Counted from the stretch's first letter, positions 35,418 through 44,606 are shown. The stretch: DNA of 64,000 nt from Georgenia_B sunbinii (GCF_036421855.1 NZ_JAZGOK010000005.1); one strand, 5' to 3'. Numbers and translations: made by a program. The notes: a model not told the origin generated them from the letters alone.

Positions 35418-38248
35418 CGTCCACCTGCCATCTCGTCGACCAGTGGGGCGTCCGTGCCGGCGTCGCCGTCCTCGACGGGCGCCTCGTCGTCCTCGCTCGG
35501 CTCGTCGTGCCCGGCCGCGTCGCTGCCGAGCTCGCGCAGCGCGACCAGGATGACGCCGACGACGGCGAGGTAGACGCCGATGTCGAACACCAGCGCCGTC
35601 GTGAAGTCGTAGCCGCCCCACGGGAAGGGGATCTCGAAGTGGAGCGGGTGGAGGAACGAGCCCTGGAAGAAGCCGAGCAGCCCGGCGCCGGCGCCGGTCG
35701 CGATGCCGGCGGCGATGAGGGCGACCGGCGATATCCGTAGCCGCCCCTCCTGGTCACGCGCCGCCGTGAGGTAGTGCAGCGCCGCAGCGGCGCTGCCGAC
35801 GAGCGCGGCGATGAACCCGCCGCCCGGTCGCTGGTGGCCGGTGAACAGCAGGTAGACCGACCACAGCAGGATGACCGGCACGAGAAGGCGTGCCGCGGTG
35901 CTCATGACGATGACGTTGTCACGCGCGACGTGGACGATGTTCCGGGCGTAGCGCGAGATGCCCGGCACCCGCCAGAAGGCAGCCAGCCCGTTGGCTCGGA
36001 TCACCGCGATCATGATCAGACCCGCCACGCCGAGCACCGTGAGCTCGCCGAGCGTGTCCAGCGCCCGGTAGTCGACCAGGATGACGTTGACGACGTTGCT
36101 GCCGCCGGTGTCGTTGACGGTCTCGGTCATGAAGTAGTCGGACGCCGGCGAGCGCTCGCGACGGCCGGTGAGGGCGTAGACGCCGATGGCGGCGCTGGCC
36201 CCGGCGGCGATCGCGATGAGACCGGTCCACCCCTTGCGGCGGCGCGGGATGGGCAGGAAGCGGCGCGGCAGCCGGCGGAGCACGAGGACGGCCACGACGA
36301 CGGTGAGGATCTCGACCATCAGCTGGGTGAGCACGAGGTCGACCCCGCCGACCAGCTGGAACCACATCGCCACCGTGAAGCCGGCGATGCCCACCAGCGA
36401 GAGTGCCGCGAGCCGGGACCGGACGACCACGGCCGCGCCGACGGACACGAGAAGCAGCCCGACGAGCAGCCAGTCGAGCGGGTGTGTGACGTCCGCGGGA
36501 TAGTCCGGCAGCTCGGGCGCGGCGATGACCTGCGCGGCCGCGAAGCCGATGAGGACGACCACCGTCGTGCCGAGGAACGGCGCGAGCGAGTGCGTCCGGG
36601 TGAGGTCACCGATCCGTCGGCCGGAGGCGACGATGCTGCCGTGGAGGGTGTCGAACACGACGGTTCCCGGTACCGGGAACAGCTTGCGTCGCAGGACCAG
36701 CTCGACGGTTCGGTGGCCGCGGGCCAGCACGATGCCGACCGCGATCACCACCGCCGAGAGCAGCAGCGGGAGGTTGAGGCCGTGCCACAGTGCCAGGTGC
36801 GGCTCGTGGACCACCCCGAGGGTGTCCAGCACGGTACGGCTGATGAGCGGGTCCAGCCGGCTGAGGACGGTGACCGCGACGACGCCACCGACCGCCGCGA
36901 CCGCAGGCGGCAGCAGGAGGATCAGCGGCTCGCGGGCGCCGCGCTCACCGGCCGGACCACCGAAGGCGCCGTGCACGATCCGGAACGAGTAGGCGAAGGT
37001 GCCGATCGACGCGATGACGGCGACGGCCGCGGCGATGCCACCGGCGCTGCCCGGCAGCTCGAGGTAAGCCGCGAGCAGGCCCTCCTTGCTCACGAAGCCG
37101 AACAGCGGCGGGATGCCGGCCATCGACAGCGCGGCGATGAGCGTGAGCACGGCGGTCACCGGCATGGCGCGCCGGAGGCCCGACAGCTGCCGGATGTCCC
37201 GGGTGCCGGTGGTGTGGTCGATCGCCCCGACGAGCATGAACAGCGCTGCCTTGAACATGGCGTGCGCCAGGGTGTGCACGGCCGCGGCTGCCAGCGCTCC
37301 GGGGGTGCCGACGCCGATCGCCGCGACGATGAGGCCGAGCTGGCTGACCGTGGAGTACGCCAGCAGCTCCTTGAGGTCGTTGCGCTGCAGCGCGAAGACC
37401 GCGCCGATCACCGCGGTCAGCAGGCCGGCGGTGACGAGGGCCGCGTTCCACACCGCCACGTCGGCGAACGCCGGCGAGAACCGCATCGCCAGGTAGATAC
37501 CGGCCTTGACCATGGTGGCAGCGTGGAGGTACGTGCTCACCGGCGTGCTGGCGGCCATGGCGTCCGGCAGCCAGTAGTGGAAGGGGAACTGCGCCGACTT
37601 GGTGAACACCGCCACGATCACGAGCACGACCACGATGGTCAGGAAGGTCCCGTCCTGTCGCCAGGAGGAGTCCGCCAAGATGACGCTGAGCGTGGTCGTG
37701 CCCGTGCGCATGACGAGCATGATCACCGCGGCCAGCAGCGCCAGACCGCCGAGCGCGGTGACGATGTAGGTGCGCACCGCGGGCCTGGTCGCGGTGATGC
37801 CGGTGATGCCGATGAGGAAGAACGAGCAGATCGTCGTGAGCTCCCAGAAGACGAACATCATGACGATGTCGTCCGCGAGCACCAGACCCTGCATCGACAT
37901 CGCGAAGGCGGTGATGAGGAAGTAGAAGCCGGTGCGACGCCCAGGCGGGAAGTACTTGGCCGCGTAGGCGAGCACGAGCGCACCGATACCGAGGACGAGC
38001 ACGGTGAACAACCAGGCGATGCCGTCCATCCGCAGGTGCAGCTCGACACCGATCTCCGGCATCCACGCCACCACCTGCTCCAGCGTCTCCCCGCCGGCCA
38101 GGATCCGGCCGCCGGCAGCGAGCACCGGCACCAGCATCGCGACGAACGCGCCCGCGAGGACCCATCCGGCGGCCCGCCCCAGGAGCCGGTCAAGGACGGG
38201 CGTCAGGAACGCCGCAGCCGTGAGACCGCCGAGGAGCAGAAGGAGCAT
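35414..38248 (-). CDS. mnhA: Na+/H+ antiporter subunit A fused to subunit B
   Basis: A 944-residue protein. The first 500 residues are a NuoL-like proton channel (FWELTTICSFFLIG; FPFHYWLPDAMAASTPVSTYLHAATMVKAGIYL). Then come the MrpA C-terminal domain (around 600-720, with NDTGGSNVVNVILVDYRALDTLGELTVLG) and MnhB/MrpB sequence (around 760-900: LLVPVILLWSVYLLFTGHQRPGGGFIAALV; FDIGVYLAVVGVILVALREL). An acidic tail ends it. A separate mnhB gene is therefore absent from the operon. The complex exports Na+ (or K+) in exchange for protons and supports salt and alkaline tolerance. First gene of the mnhA(B)CDEFG operon. Confidence 0.95.
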   Translation of the reverse strand: MLLLLLGGLTAAAFLTPVLDRLLGRAAGWVLAGAFVAMLVPVLAAGGRILAGGETLEQVVAWMPEIGVELHLRMDGIAWLFTVLVLGIGALVLAYAAKYFPPGRRTGFYFLITAFAMSMQGLVLADDIVMMFVFWELTTICSFFLIGITGITATRPAVRTYIVTALGGLALLAAVIMLVMRTGTTTLSVILADSSWRQDGTFLTIVVVLVIVAVFTKSAQFPFHYWLPDAMAASTPVSTYLHAATMVKAGIYLAMRFSPAFADVAVWNAALVTAGLLTAVIGAVFALQRNDLKELLAYSTVSQLGLIVAAIGVGTPGALAAAAVHTLAHAMFKAALFMLVGAIDHTTGTRDIRQLSGLRRAMPVTAVLTLIAALSMAGIPPLFGFVSKEGLLAAYLELPGSAGGIAAAVAVIASIGTFAYSFRIVHGAFGGPAGERGAREPLILLLPPAVAAVGGVVAVTVLSRLDPLISRTVLDTLGVVHEPHLALWHGLNLPLLLSAVVIAVGIVLARGHRTVELVLRRKLFPVPGTVVFDTLHGSIVASGRRIGDLTRTHSLAPFLGTTVVVLIGFAAAQVIAAPELPDYPADVTHPLDWLLVGLLLVSVGAAVVVRSRLAALSLVGIAGFTVAMWFQLVGGVDLVLTQLMVEILTVVVAVLVLRRLPRRFLPIPRRRKGWTGLIAIAAGASAAIGVYALTGRRERSPASDYFMTETVNDTGGSNVVNVILVDYRALDTLGELTVLGVAGLIMIAVIRANGLAAFWRVPGISRYARNIVHVARDNVIVMSTAARLLVPVILLWSVYLLFTGHQRPGGGFIAALVGSAAAALHYLTAARDQEGRLRISPVALIAAGIATGAGAGLLGFFQGSFLHPLHFEIPFPWGGYDFTTALVFDIGVYLAVVGVILVALRELGSDAAGHDEPSEDDEAPVEDGDAGTDAPLVDEMAGGR

Positions 38249-38430
38249 TGGGGGATCGTCTCACAGCCAGGACAAGGGTTTCGGCAGGATCTCGCGCCCT
38301 CACACGGCTCGAGCGATGCGTCAGCAGACACTGCTGGCAGGCGAGGACCCGGCGAACCTGGGACCCTCCAGCGCGTGCGGTCGGGTCACTGGACTCTACT
38401 GTCGGTCGCGGTGACCTTGAGCACGAACCA

Positions 38431-38473
38431 GTTGCCGCCTGTTGCCGCCTGTGTGCCCTGCTGTGTGCCCTGC
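38431..38473. repeat. Two short direct repeats upstream of mnhA
   Basis: GTTGCCGCCT is repeated directly at 38431-38450, and GTGTGCCCTGCT twice after it. They lie in the 250-bp gap between mnhA and the next gene; no gene is seen in that gap. Confidence 0.6.
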
Positions 38474-38498
38474 GGGCGCGTGAAGCCGGCGGCTGCTC

Positions 38499-39122
38499 CT
38501 ACGAGGTCGCCGAGATGAGGTTGCCGGCCCAGGTGGCGATGCACACGAGGAACACGTAGGTGCCGACCGCCAGCGCCGTCGTCGCCGGCCACCGCGGCGC
38601 GACGCGCTGGCTCGCCGCGACGATCCCCAGCACGGCCGCCCCGACGCCCAGCACCAGGCTGATCAGCAGCCAGACGGAGGTGTAGGCCTCCCGGGTGTCG
38701 AGCCCCGGACCGGCGACGGTCAGCCCGTAGACGACCTGCCAGACGAGCAGCACGACGGCGACCGTCAGCGCCACCCAGCCGAGGCGGCTGCCGGTGGCCG
38801 GTCGGTCCGGCTGCCCCGAGCCTGCCCCCGCCCCGCCTCGGTCGCTCGCGCCCGAGCTGCGCCCGCCGGGGGTGCCCGGCCGGCGCCGCTCACTCGCGCC
38901 CGGGTCGCGCCCGCCCGACGGCGTGCCGGCAGTCCCGGCGCCGCCGGCCGATGTCCCGCCCGACGTCGCCGCGCGGCCCGGCGTCGTCCCGCCCTCGGCA
39001 GCGCCCGCGGTGCCGGCACCAGCAGCGGACCCGGCGCTCGTGCGCGTCGCCGGCGCGTCGGCGGCCGACGCGCTCCCCTGCCCCCGGCCCGGCCGCTGCG
39101 CCGCTGCGTCACGTTCGGTCAT
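38499..39122 (-). CDS. Hypothetical membrane protein with Gly/Ala/Ser-rich N-terminus
   Basis: A 207-residue protein I do not recognise. Residues 1-110 are low-complexity Gly, Ala, Ser, Thr and Arg, probably unstructured. Residues 113-205 have three hydrophobic segments (LGWVALTVAVVLLVWQVVYGL; TSVWLLISLVLGVGAAVLGIV; ALAVGTYVFLVCIATWAG). It is divergent from the amidohydrolase gene and upstream of the mnh operon in the same direction, 250 bases away. The composition and the C-terminal segments argue that it is real, although the N-terminal start is uncertain. Confidence 0.7.
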   Translation of the reverse strand: MTERDAAAQRPGRGQGSASAADAPATRTSAGSAAGAGTAGAAEGGTTPGRAATSGGTSAGGAGTAGTPSGGRDPGASERRRPGTPGGRSSGASDRGGAGAGSGQPDRPATGSRLGWVALTVAVVLLVWQVVYGLTVAGPGLDTREAYTSVWLLISLVLGVGAAVLGIVAASQRVAPRWPATTALAVGTYVFLVCIATWAGNLISATS

Positions 39123-39214
39123 TGGTGCCTCCTCGTCTGCGGGCCGGGCGACACGCCGCCCCGGCCACAGCCTGCCAGCAACGGCGCGGCGCCACGAGTG
39201 GTACCACTGGAGGC

Positions 39215-40444
39215 ATGACCTCTGCTGACAGTCCCCGGCTCACCACCCTCGGCTCCGTCGCGATCACCGGCGGCTACGTCGTCCCCGTCGACGGCGAGCC
39301 GGTCGACGGCGGCACCGTCCTCGTCGTCGACGGCGTCATCGCCGCGGTCGGTGCCGACGTCGCGGTGCCCGACGGCGTGCGGGTGGTCGACGCGCGCGGC
39401 TCGTGGGTGCTGCCCGGGTTCGTCGAGTCCCACGCGCACCTGGGCGTGCACGAGGAGGGCGAGGGCTGGGCCGGGGCCGACGTGAACGAGATGACCGACC
39501 CCGTCGGCGCCGGGCTGCGCGCGCTCGACGCCATCAACGTCGAGGAGGAGGGCTTCCGTGATGCCCTCATCGGCGGGGTGACCTCCGCCGTCGTCAAGCC
39601 CGGGTCCGGCAACCCGATCGGCGGCCGGACGGTGGCGATCAAGACGTGGGGCGGGCGCACCGTCGACGAGCAGATCATCCGCGCGGCCGTGTCGGTGAAG
39701 TCCGCCCTCGGGGAGAACCCCAAGCGCGTCTACGGCGACCGCAAGACGCTGCCCTCGACCCGCCTCGGGGTCGCCCACGTCATCCGCACCGCCTTCGTCA
39801 ACGCCCAGAACTACGCCGCTCGGCGCGCGCACGCCGCCACCGAGGGCAAGCCTTTCGAGCGCGACCTCAGCCTCGAGACCCTCGCCGCGGTGCTCGACGG
39901 CGAGCTCATCTGGGACCAGCACACCCATCGCGCCGACGACATCGCCACCGCGATCCGGCTCGCGGAAGAGTTCGGCTACCGGCTCGTGGTCAACCACGGC
40001 ACCGACGGCGCACGCATCGCCGACGTGCTCGCCGAGAAGAACGTGCCGGTGATCTTCGGGCCGATGCTCACCAGCCGCTCCAAGGTGGAGCTGCGCGACC
40101 GCGACATCGCCAACCTCGCACGGCTCGCCCAGGCCGGGGTGCAGGTGGCCATCACCACCGACCACCCGGTGGTGCCCATCAACTTCCTCGTCCACCAGGC
40201 GTCCCTCGCCGTCAAGGAGGGGCTGGACCGCGACGTTGCGTTGCGTGCGCTCACCGTCAACCCGGCACAGATGCTCGGCCTCGACGACCGCGTCGGGTCG
40301 TTGACGCCGGGCCTCGACGGCGACGTCGTGCTGTGGTCCGGCGACCCGCTCGACGTCTACGCCCGCGCGCAGCGGGTGTTCATCACCGGCACCGAGGTCT
40401 ACTCCCTCGACGCCGGCGTCACCGAGCGCAGCGCCCGCTTCTAA
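39215..40444 (+). CDS. Imidazolonepropionase-like metal-dependent amidohydrolase
   Basis: A 409-residue amidohydrolase. The metal ligands can be placed: HAH in FVESHAHLGVHEE (about 70-82), histidines in WDQHTHRADD and VVNHGTDG, and the catalytic Asp in ITTDHPVVP. The conserved ending LTVNPAQMLGLDDRVGSLTPGLDGDVVLWSGDPLD is typical. The substrate is unknown; the closest known groups are imidazolonepropionase and prolidase-type enzymes. Start 39215 has GGAGG only one base away and a possible -10 (TACCAC) seven bases away, so leaderless start is likely. GST gene follows 32 bases on. Confidence 0.88.
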   Translation: MTSADSPRLTTLGSVAITGGYVVPVDGEPVDGGTVLVVDGVIAAVGADVAVPDGVRVVDARGSWVLPGFVESHAHLGVHEEGEGWAGADVNEMTDPVGAGLRALDAINVEEEGFRDALIGGVTSAVVKPGSGNPIGGRTVAIKTWGGRTVDEQIIRAAVSVKSALGENPKRVYGDRKTLPSTRLGVAHVIRTAFVNAQNYAARRAHAATEGKPFERDLSLETLAAVLDGELIWDQHTHRADDIATAIRLAEEFGYRLVVNHGTDGARIADVLAEKNVPVIFGPMLTSRSKVELRDRDIANLARLAQAGVQVAITTDHPVVPINFLVHQASLAVKEGLDRDVALRALTVNPAQMLGLDDRVGSLTPGLDGDVVLWSGDPLDVYARAQRVFITGTEVYSLDAGVTERSARF

Positions 40445-40464
40445 CGCCCCGAGGAGAGCGGCGG

Positions 40465-40470
40465 TACGGT
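40465..40470 (+). promoter_or_regulatory. Candidate -10 box of the GST gene (leaderless)
   Basis: TACGGT stands six bases before ATG 40477. Confidence 0.45.
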
Positions 40471-40476
40471 CGAGGC

Positions 40477-41523
40477 ATGAGCGACACTGAGCACCCCGAG
40501 CACACCACCGCGGGCACCTACGTGAGTAGCGGCAAGGAGTTCACCCGCGACACGAACTACATCACCACGCGGATCACCGCCGACGGCCGCGACGGCTACC
40601 CGGTGGAGCCGGGCCGCTACCGGCTGGTCGCGGCGCGGGCGTGCCCGTGGGCCAACCGCACGATCATCGTGCGCCGGCTGCTCGGGCTCGAGGACGCCAT
40701 CTCCCTCGGTACCCCCGGGCCCACCCACGACGCCCGGTCGTGGACCTTCGACCTCGACCCCGGGGGCGTGGACCCGGTGCTGGGCATCGAGCGGATCCAG
40801 GACGCGTACTTCGCCCGGTTCCCCGACTACCCGCGCGGCATCACGGTGCCCGCGATCGTCGACGTCCCCACCGGTCAGGTGGTGACCAACGACTTCGCCC
40901 AGATCACCCTCGACCTGTCCAGCGAGTGGCGCGCGCACCACCGGCCCGGCGCGCCCGACCTGTACCCCGAGGCGCTGCGCGAGGAGATCGACGTCGTCAG
41001 CAAGCGGGTCTTCACCGAGGTGAACAACGGTGTCTACCGGTGCGGGTTCGCCGGCTCGCAGGAGGCGTACGAGAAGGCGTACGACCGGCTCTGGACGGCG
41101 CTGGACTGGCTCGAGGAGCGGCTCACCACCCGCCGCTACCTCGTCGGCGAGACCATCACCGAGGCCGACGTCCGGCTGTTCACCACGCTGGTGCGCTTCG
41201 ACCCGGTCTACCACGGCCACTTCAAGTGCAACCGGAACAAGCTCAGCGAGATGCCGGCGCTGTGGGGCTACGCCCGCGACCTGTTCCAGACGCCGGGGTT
41301 CGGCGACACCGTGGACTTCGAGCAGATCAAGCAGCACTACTACGTCGTGCACGCCGACCTCAACCCGACCCAGATCGTGCCGGTCGGCCCGGACCTGTCG
41401 GGCTGGGTCACGCCGCACGGCCGTGAGGCGCTGGGCGGGCGCCCGTTCGGTGACGGGACGCCGCCCGGTCCGGTCCGCGACGGTGAGCGGGTCGACCCGG
41501 CGCACACCCCGCTGCGCGACTGA
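40477..41523 (+). CDS. Xi-class GST, glutathionyl-hydroquinone-reductase-like
   Basis: A 348-residue thioredoxin-fold GST. The catalytic cysteine is in RACPWANRT (about 49-57), the signature of glutathionyl-hydroquinone reductases, which remove a thiol group from hydroquinone conjugates. The C-terminal helical domain contains FKCNRNKLSEMPALWGYARDLFQ and the ending IKQHYYVVHADLNPTQIVPVGP, both family-specific. Actinobacteria usually have mycothiol, so the natural thiol may be different. It seems to have its own promoter. Array E follows the stop. Confidence 0.92.
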   Translation: MSDTEHPEHTTAGTYVSSGKEFTRDTNYITTRITADGRDGYPVEPGRYRLVAARACPWANRTIIVRRLLGLEDAISLGTPGPTHDARSWTFDLDPGGVDPVLGIERIQDAYFARFPDYPRGITVPAIVDVPTGQVVTNDFAQITLDLSSEWRAHHRPGAPDLYPEALREEIDVVSKRVFTEVNNGVYRCGFAGSQEAYEKAYDRLWTALDWLEERLTTRRYLVGETITEADVRLFTTLVRFDPVYHGHFKCNRNKLSEMPALWGYARDLFQTPGFGDTVDFEQIKQHYYVVHADLNPTQIVPVGPDLSGWVTPHGREALGGRPFGDGTPPGPVRDGERVDPAHTPLRD

Positions 41524-41560
41524 CGGCCCTCGTCGGGGCTCGTGGCGCCGTGGCGTCGTG

Positions 41561-41620
41561 GACAATCCCGCTCTCGGCGAGGGAGGGGGCCGTGGCGCCG
41601 TGGACAATCCCGCTCTCGGC
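41561..41620. repeat. Set E: two 18-bp repeats of the GACAATCCC type
   Basis: Identical units GACAATCCCGCTCTCGGC at 41561-41578 and 41603-41620, each preceded by CGTG and followed by GAGGGA, repeat as a 42-bp unit. They fill the gap between the convergent GST and lipoprotein genes; the second ends 10 bases before the lipoprotein stop. Confidence 0.9.
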
Positions 41621-41630
41621 GAGGGACGGG

Positions 41631-43574
41631 CTACTGGTAGCTGATGAAGTTGGGGAACGGCTCGACCTGGGCGGTCTCCTGCGGCGTGAGCATCGGGATG
41701 TCCTCGTCGTAGAAGTTCTTCCAGCCCCACCACTCGATGTCCGGCGCGTTCGCGTGCAGCGTCGCCCAGGTGCCCTGCTTGGCCGGCTGGCTGCCCTGGC
41801 CGTCGGCGTGCACCAGCACCGCGATCTCCGAACGGGACAGGTCGACGTCAGCCACCGTCTGGATCATCCGCACCTGGAACTGGTGAAGCACGAGCATCTT
41901 CTGTGGCAGCGCGCGTTCCCGGGTGAAGTCGGCGAGCCAGTCAGCGACCTCGTTGACCTCCGCCGCCGTCGTGCTGCCGATCTGCACCATGTGCACCTCG
42001 TCGGGCCCGAGGTTCCATTCGGGGTCCAGGGCCAGGCCCACGTGCGGGTACTCGAGCAGCTCCTCGTAGTGCTGGGCCTGCTCGAGGAAGGACGACCGGC
42101 CCGGCTGCAGGTCGAGGACGACGTACTGGCCGGCCTCCCCCGCGGCCTCGATGAGCGGGCGCAGGCTCTCCGCCGGCAGCTCGTTGGAGTAGTTGCCGTC
42201 CGATCCGGCGCTCGACGACGCCACCGTGGTGATGATCTCCAGCGCCGGGATCACCGGGTCGTCACTGAGCTCGTCGTAGGCCGCGGCGTGCTCCGCGGCA
42301 CGCTCGACGGTGCCGGGCACGTCCTGCTCGCCGAGCACGCCCAGCGCGGTCGTCGACGGCGTGCCGTAGAGCGCGACGTAGCGCTTGCCGGGGAATACCA
42401 GCTGGCCGCCACCCGGCAGCTCGATGCCGGTGGCGGCGGTCGTCACCCGCCAGCCGAGCGTCTCGTCGTCCCCGAAGGCGGCGCCGAGACCGACGACGAC
42501 GTCGGCGCCCGCCTCCTCGACGGCGGTGATCGCCTCGCTCGTCGCGCGCGGGTCGCCGCCCGGGGCGACGGCGAGCGCGGCACCGGCAGCCGACGCCGTC
42601 GCGGCCGCGGCGACGTCGTCGCTCAACCCGCTCGACAGCGCCAGCACGCCGGTGAGCGGCTCGGCAGGCTCGGTGAGCGGCAGCTCGGCCACGGTCGGCG
42701 GGGAGGTCGTCGCAGCGCTCGTCGGGCTCTCGGTGGCACCGGTCGCGGTCTCGGTCGCGGTCTCGGTCTCGGCGGTGTCCGACGTTGCGCCCGCGTCGTC
42801 GCCCTCCGCATCTTCGGTCTCCGCGTCGGCGTCGGACTGCTCGTCGATCTCCACCGGGGCGAACTCGCCGCGAGACAGCGCTATGACGCCCTCGAGCTCC
42901 GCGCCCTGTGCCACGGTCACCGGCTCCGCCGCCGCGACGCCGAGCAGATCGGCGAGCGCGGCGTCATCCTCCGGTGCCGGCACCAGGACCACGCCGTCAC
43001 CCGCGGCGTCGTCGGGCGAGCCGGTCGAGTCGTCGGCAGAGTCGTCGGCCGCTGCCGCATCCACGGCGCCGTCAGCCGCGTCACCGGCGGCCACGTCGGC
43101 AGCGTCGTCGTTGTCAGTCGCACTGTCGTCAGTCGCGTCGTCGGGGGCCACGTCGTCGCCGGGCGCGTCGGTCGGCAGCTGCGCACCGCCGAAGGCGAGC
43201 ACCGCCTCAGTACCGAGCCGGTCGAGCTCGGCGGCCACCGCGGCGTCGTCGCCGGTGAGCAGCACCGGCGCGGCGAGCGCGACCCCGGCACTGGCACCCC
43301 GCAGCACCCCTCGGAGGTCGTCCGCTGCAGCGAGGACCACCACGGGCGCGGCGGCGAAGAACGCCGAGCTCGCAGCCGCCGCGAGCGCAGCGGGGTCGTC
43401 CTCGGCGAGCACGGTCGCCGGCCCGGCGGGCAGCTGCAGCTCGGCCTGCTGGGGGCCGGGATCGACCGTCGGCTCCGGTGCGGTGCCGTCGGGGTCGTCG
43501 CTGCTGGTGCATCCCGCCAGGGCGACGGCGGCTGCGAGCGCGAACGCCATAGTGCGACTGCGGCGTGCGGACAC
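41631..43574 (-). CDS. Large secreted lipoprotein of unknown function
   Basis: A 647-residue protein with a signal sequence ending in the lipobox ALAGC, so it should be lipid-anchored outside. Residues about 60-110 (APVLLTGDDAAVAAELDRLG then AVLAFGG) resemble cell-wall-binding repeat 2 modules. Two long acidic Asp/Ala/Thr-rich stretches follow. The last 300 residues form a compact domain without low-complexity sequence (GKRYVALYGTPSTTALGVLG; YVVLDLQPGRSSFLEQAQHYEELL; HVGLALDPEWNL), reminiscent of a glycoside-hydrolase-like barrel, but I cannot name a family. GAGGAG lies seven bases before GTG 43574. It is divergent from the thioredoxin gene. Confidence 0.8.
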   Translation of the reverse strand: MSARRSRTMAFALAAAVALAGCTSSDDPDGTAPEPTVDPGPQQAELQLPAGPATVLAEDDPAALAAAASSAFFAAAPVVVLAAADDLRGVLRGASAGVALAAPVLLTGDDAAVAAELDRLGTEAVLAFGGAQLPTDAPGDDVAPDDATDDSATDNDDAADVAAGDAADGAVDAAAADDSADDSTGSPDDAAGDGVVLVPAPEDDAALADLLGVAAAEPVTVAQGAELEGVIALSRGEFAPVEIDEQSDADAETEDAEGDDAGATSDTAETETATETATGATESPTSAATTSPPTVAELPLTEPAEPLTGVLALSSGLSDDVAAAATASAAGAALAVAPGGDPRATSEAITAVEEAGADVVVGLGAAFGDDETLGWRVTTAATGIELPGGGQLVFPGKRYVALYGTPSTTALGVLGEQDVPGTVERAAEHAAAYDELSDDPVIPALEIITTVASSSAGSDGNYSNELPAESLRPLIEAAGEAGQYVVLDLQPGRSSFLEQAQHYEELLEYPHVGLALDPEWNLGPDEVHMVQIGSTTAAEVNEVADWLADFTRERALPQKMLVLHQFQVRMIQTVADVDLSRSEIAVLVHADGQGSQPAKQGTWATLHANAPDIEWWGWKNFYDEDIPMLTPQETAQVEPFPNFISYQ

Positions 43575-43691
43575 GTGGCACTCCTCGAGATGGGCGACTG
43601 CTCTCCTCGTCGCCACTGTACGTGGCGCGTCACCGCCTCGCGCCGCGGCCCCGGCGGGCACGGGCCACCCGGCCGACGACTCCCGCGCCGG

Positions 43692-43697
43692 TAGACT
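43692..43697 (+). promoter_or_regulatory. Candidate -10 box of the thioredoxin-like gene (leaderless)
   Basis: TAGACT, close to TATAAT, stands six bases before ATG 43704 with no ribosome site. Confidence 0.55.
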
Positions 43698-43703
43698 GGG
43701 CCG

Positions 43704-44042
43704 ATGAGTTCTGTCCCTGTTCGTCTCACCGCGGCCGACCTCGGGCTCTCCGACGCCGGGCTGGGCACCGCCGCCACCCTGCTGCAGATCTCCTCCGGGT
43801 TCTGCGCGCCGTGCCGCGCCGCCCGGCACGTGCTCGCGCACGTCGCGCAAGAGACGGCGGGGGTCACCCACCTGGAGGTGGACGTCGCGCACAACACGAC
43901 GCTCGCCGCGCGGCTGATGATCACCCAGACCCCCACCGTGCTGTTGCTCGACGCCGACGGCGCGGTCCGCAGCCGCCACGAGGGCGTGCCGCGACTCGCG
44001 GATGTCCGGGTGGCTGTCGGGCCGCTGGTGCCCGCGCAGTAG
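43704..44042 (+). CDS. Thioredoxin-family protein
   Basis: A 112-residue thioredoxin fold with the active site CAPC (about 34-37, in SSGFCAPCRAARHVL) and the cis-proline loop TQTPTVLLLD (about 73-82). A proline before the loop and the CxPC motif suggest disulfide exchange. It is shorter and more divergent than TrxA. It is monocistronic and convergent with a marR gene. Confidence 0.9.
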   Translation: MSSVPVRLTAADLGLSDAGLGTAATLLQISSGFCAPCRAARHVLAHVAQETAGVTHLEVDVAHNTTLAARLMITQTPTVLLLDADGAVRSRHEGVPRLADVRVAVGPLVPAQ

Positions 44043-44100
44043 CCGCTCCGCCCGGCTGCGAGTCCGCCGTCGCCAGTCGGCCTCGCCGCCCGGCCTAACC

Positions 44101-44168
44101 GCCCAGCCGGCCTCGCCGCCCAGCCGGCCTCGCCGCCCAGCCGGCCTCGCCGCCCAGTCGGCCTAGTC
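44101..44168. repeat. 17-bp GC-rich tandem repeat between convergent genes
   Basis: GCCCAGCCGGCCTCGCC repeats at 44101, 44118 and 44135, with a diverged copy at 44152 that overlaps the end of the marR gene; another poor copy may precede it near 44073. It is unrelated in sequence to the 18-bp family but sits in the same kind of place. Confidence 0.9.
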
Positions 44169-44576
44169 GACCAGCCGGCGCAGCAGGCGCCCGAGCTGCT
44201 GCCGCTCGGTCGGGTCGAGCCGGCCGAAGAGCGTCTCTGCCGCAGCGGCGCGGGCCTGCTCGGTCGCGGTGTGCATCTGCCGCCCATCGGCAGTGGGGAC
44301 GACGAGCACCGCACGCCGGTCGTCCGGGTCCGGCTGCCGTTCCACCAGGCCGCGTGCCTCGAGGGAGTCGATCACCTCGGTGGCCGAGCGCGGCGCGATC
44401 CGCAACCAGGCGGCGACCTCGCTGAGGCGGGCCTGGTCCTGCGCGCACACCGTCCGCAGCGCCCGGGCCTGGTGCGGGGACACGTCCCACTCCTCCAGGG
44501 CGTGCCACCAGCGCCGGCGCAGGGCGCGGCTGGCGTGCATGAGGGTCTCGCTGAGGTCGGGCGCACGCTCGGGCAT
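44163..44576 (-). CDS. MarR-family regulator of an ABC exporter
   Basis: A 137-residue winged-helix protein. Recognition helix region LSEVAAWLRIAPRSATEVIDSLEARGL (about 58-84) and wing PDPDDRRAVLVVPTADG are canonical. Start 44576 is chosen because TAGTCT lies seven bases upstream (leaderless); nine more residues are possible to 44603. It is divergent from an ABC exporter gene, with GAGGTAACCTC between them as a likely operator, so repression of that exporter is the probable role. Confidence 0.9.
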   Translation of the reverse strand: MPERAPDLSETLMHASRALRRRWWHALEEWDVSPHQARALRTVCAQDQARLSEVAAWLRIAPRSATEVIDSLEARGLVERQPDPDDRRAVLVVPTADGRQMHTATEQARAAAAETLFGRLDPTERQQLGRLLRRLVD

Positions 44577-44583
44577 GACGTCC

Positions 44584-44589
44584 AGACTA
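44584..44589 (-). promoter_or_regulatory. Candidate -10 box of the marR gene (leaderless)
   Basis: TAGTCT on the minus strand, seven bases before ATG 44576. Confidence 0.45.
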
Positions 44590-44606
44590 GCGCGGACCCA
44601 CATAGT

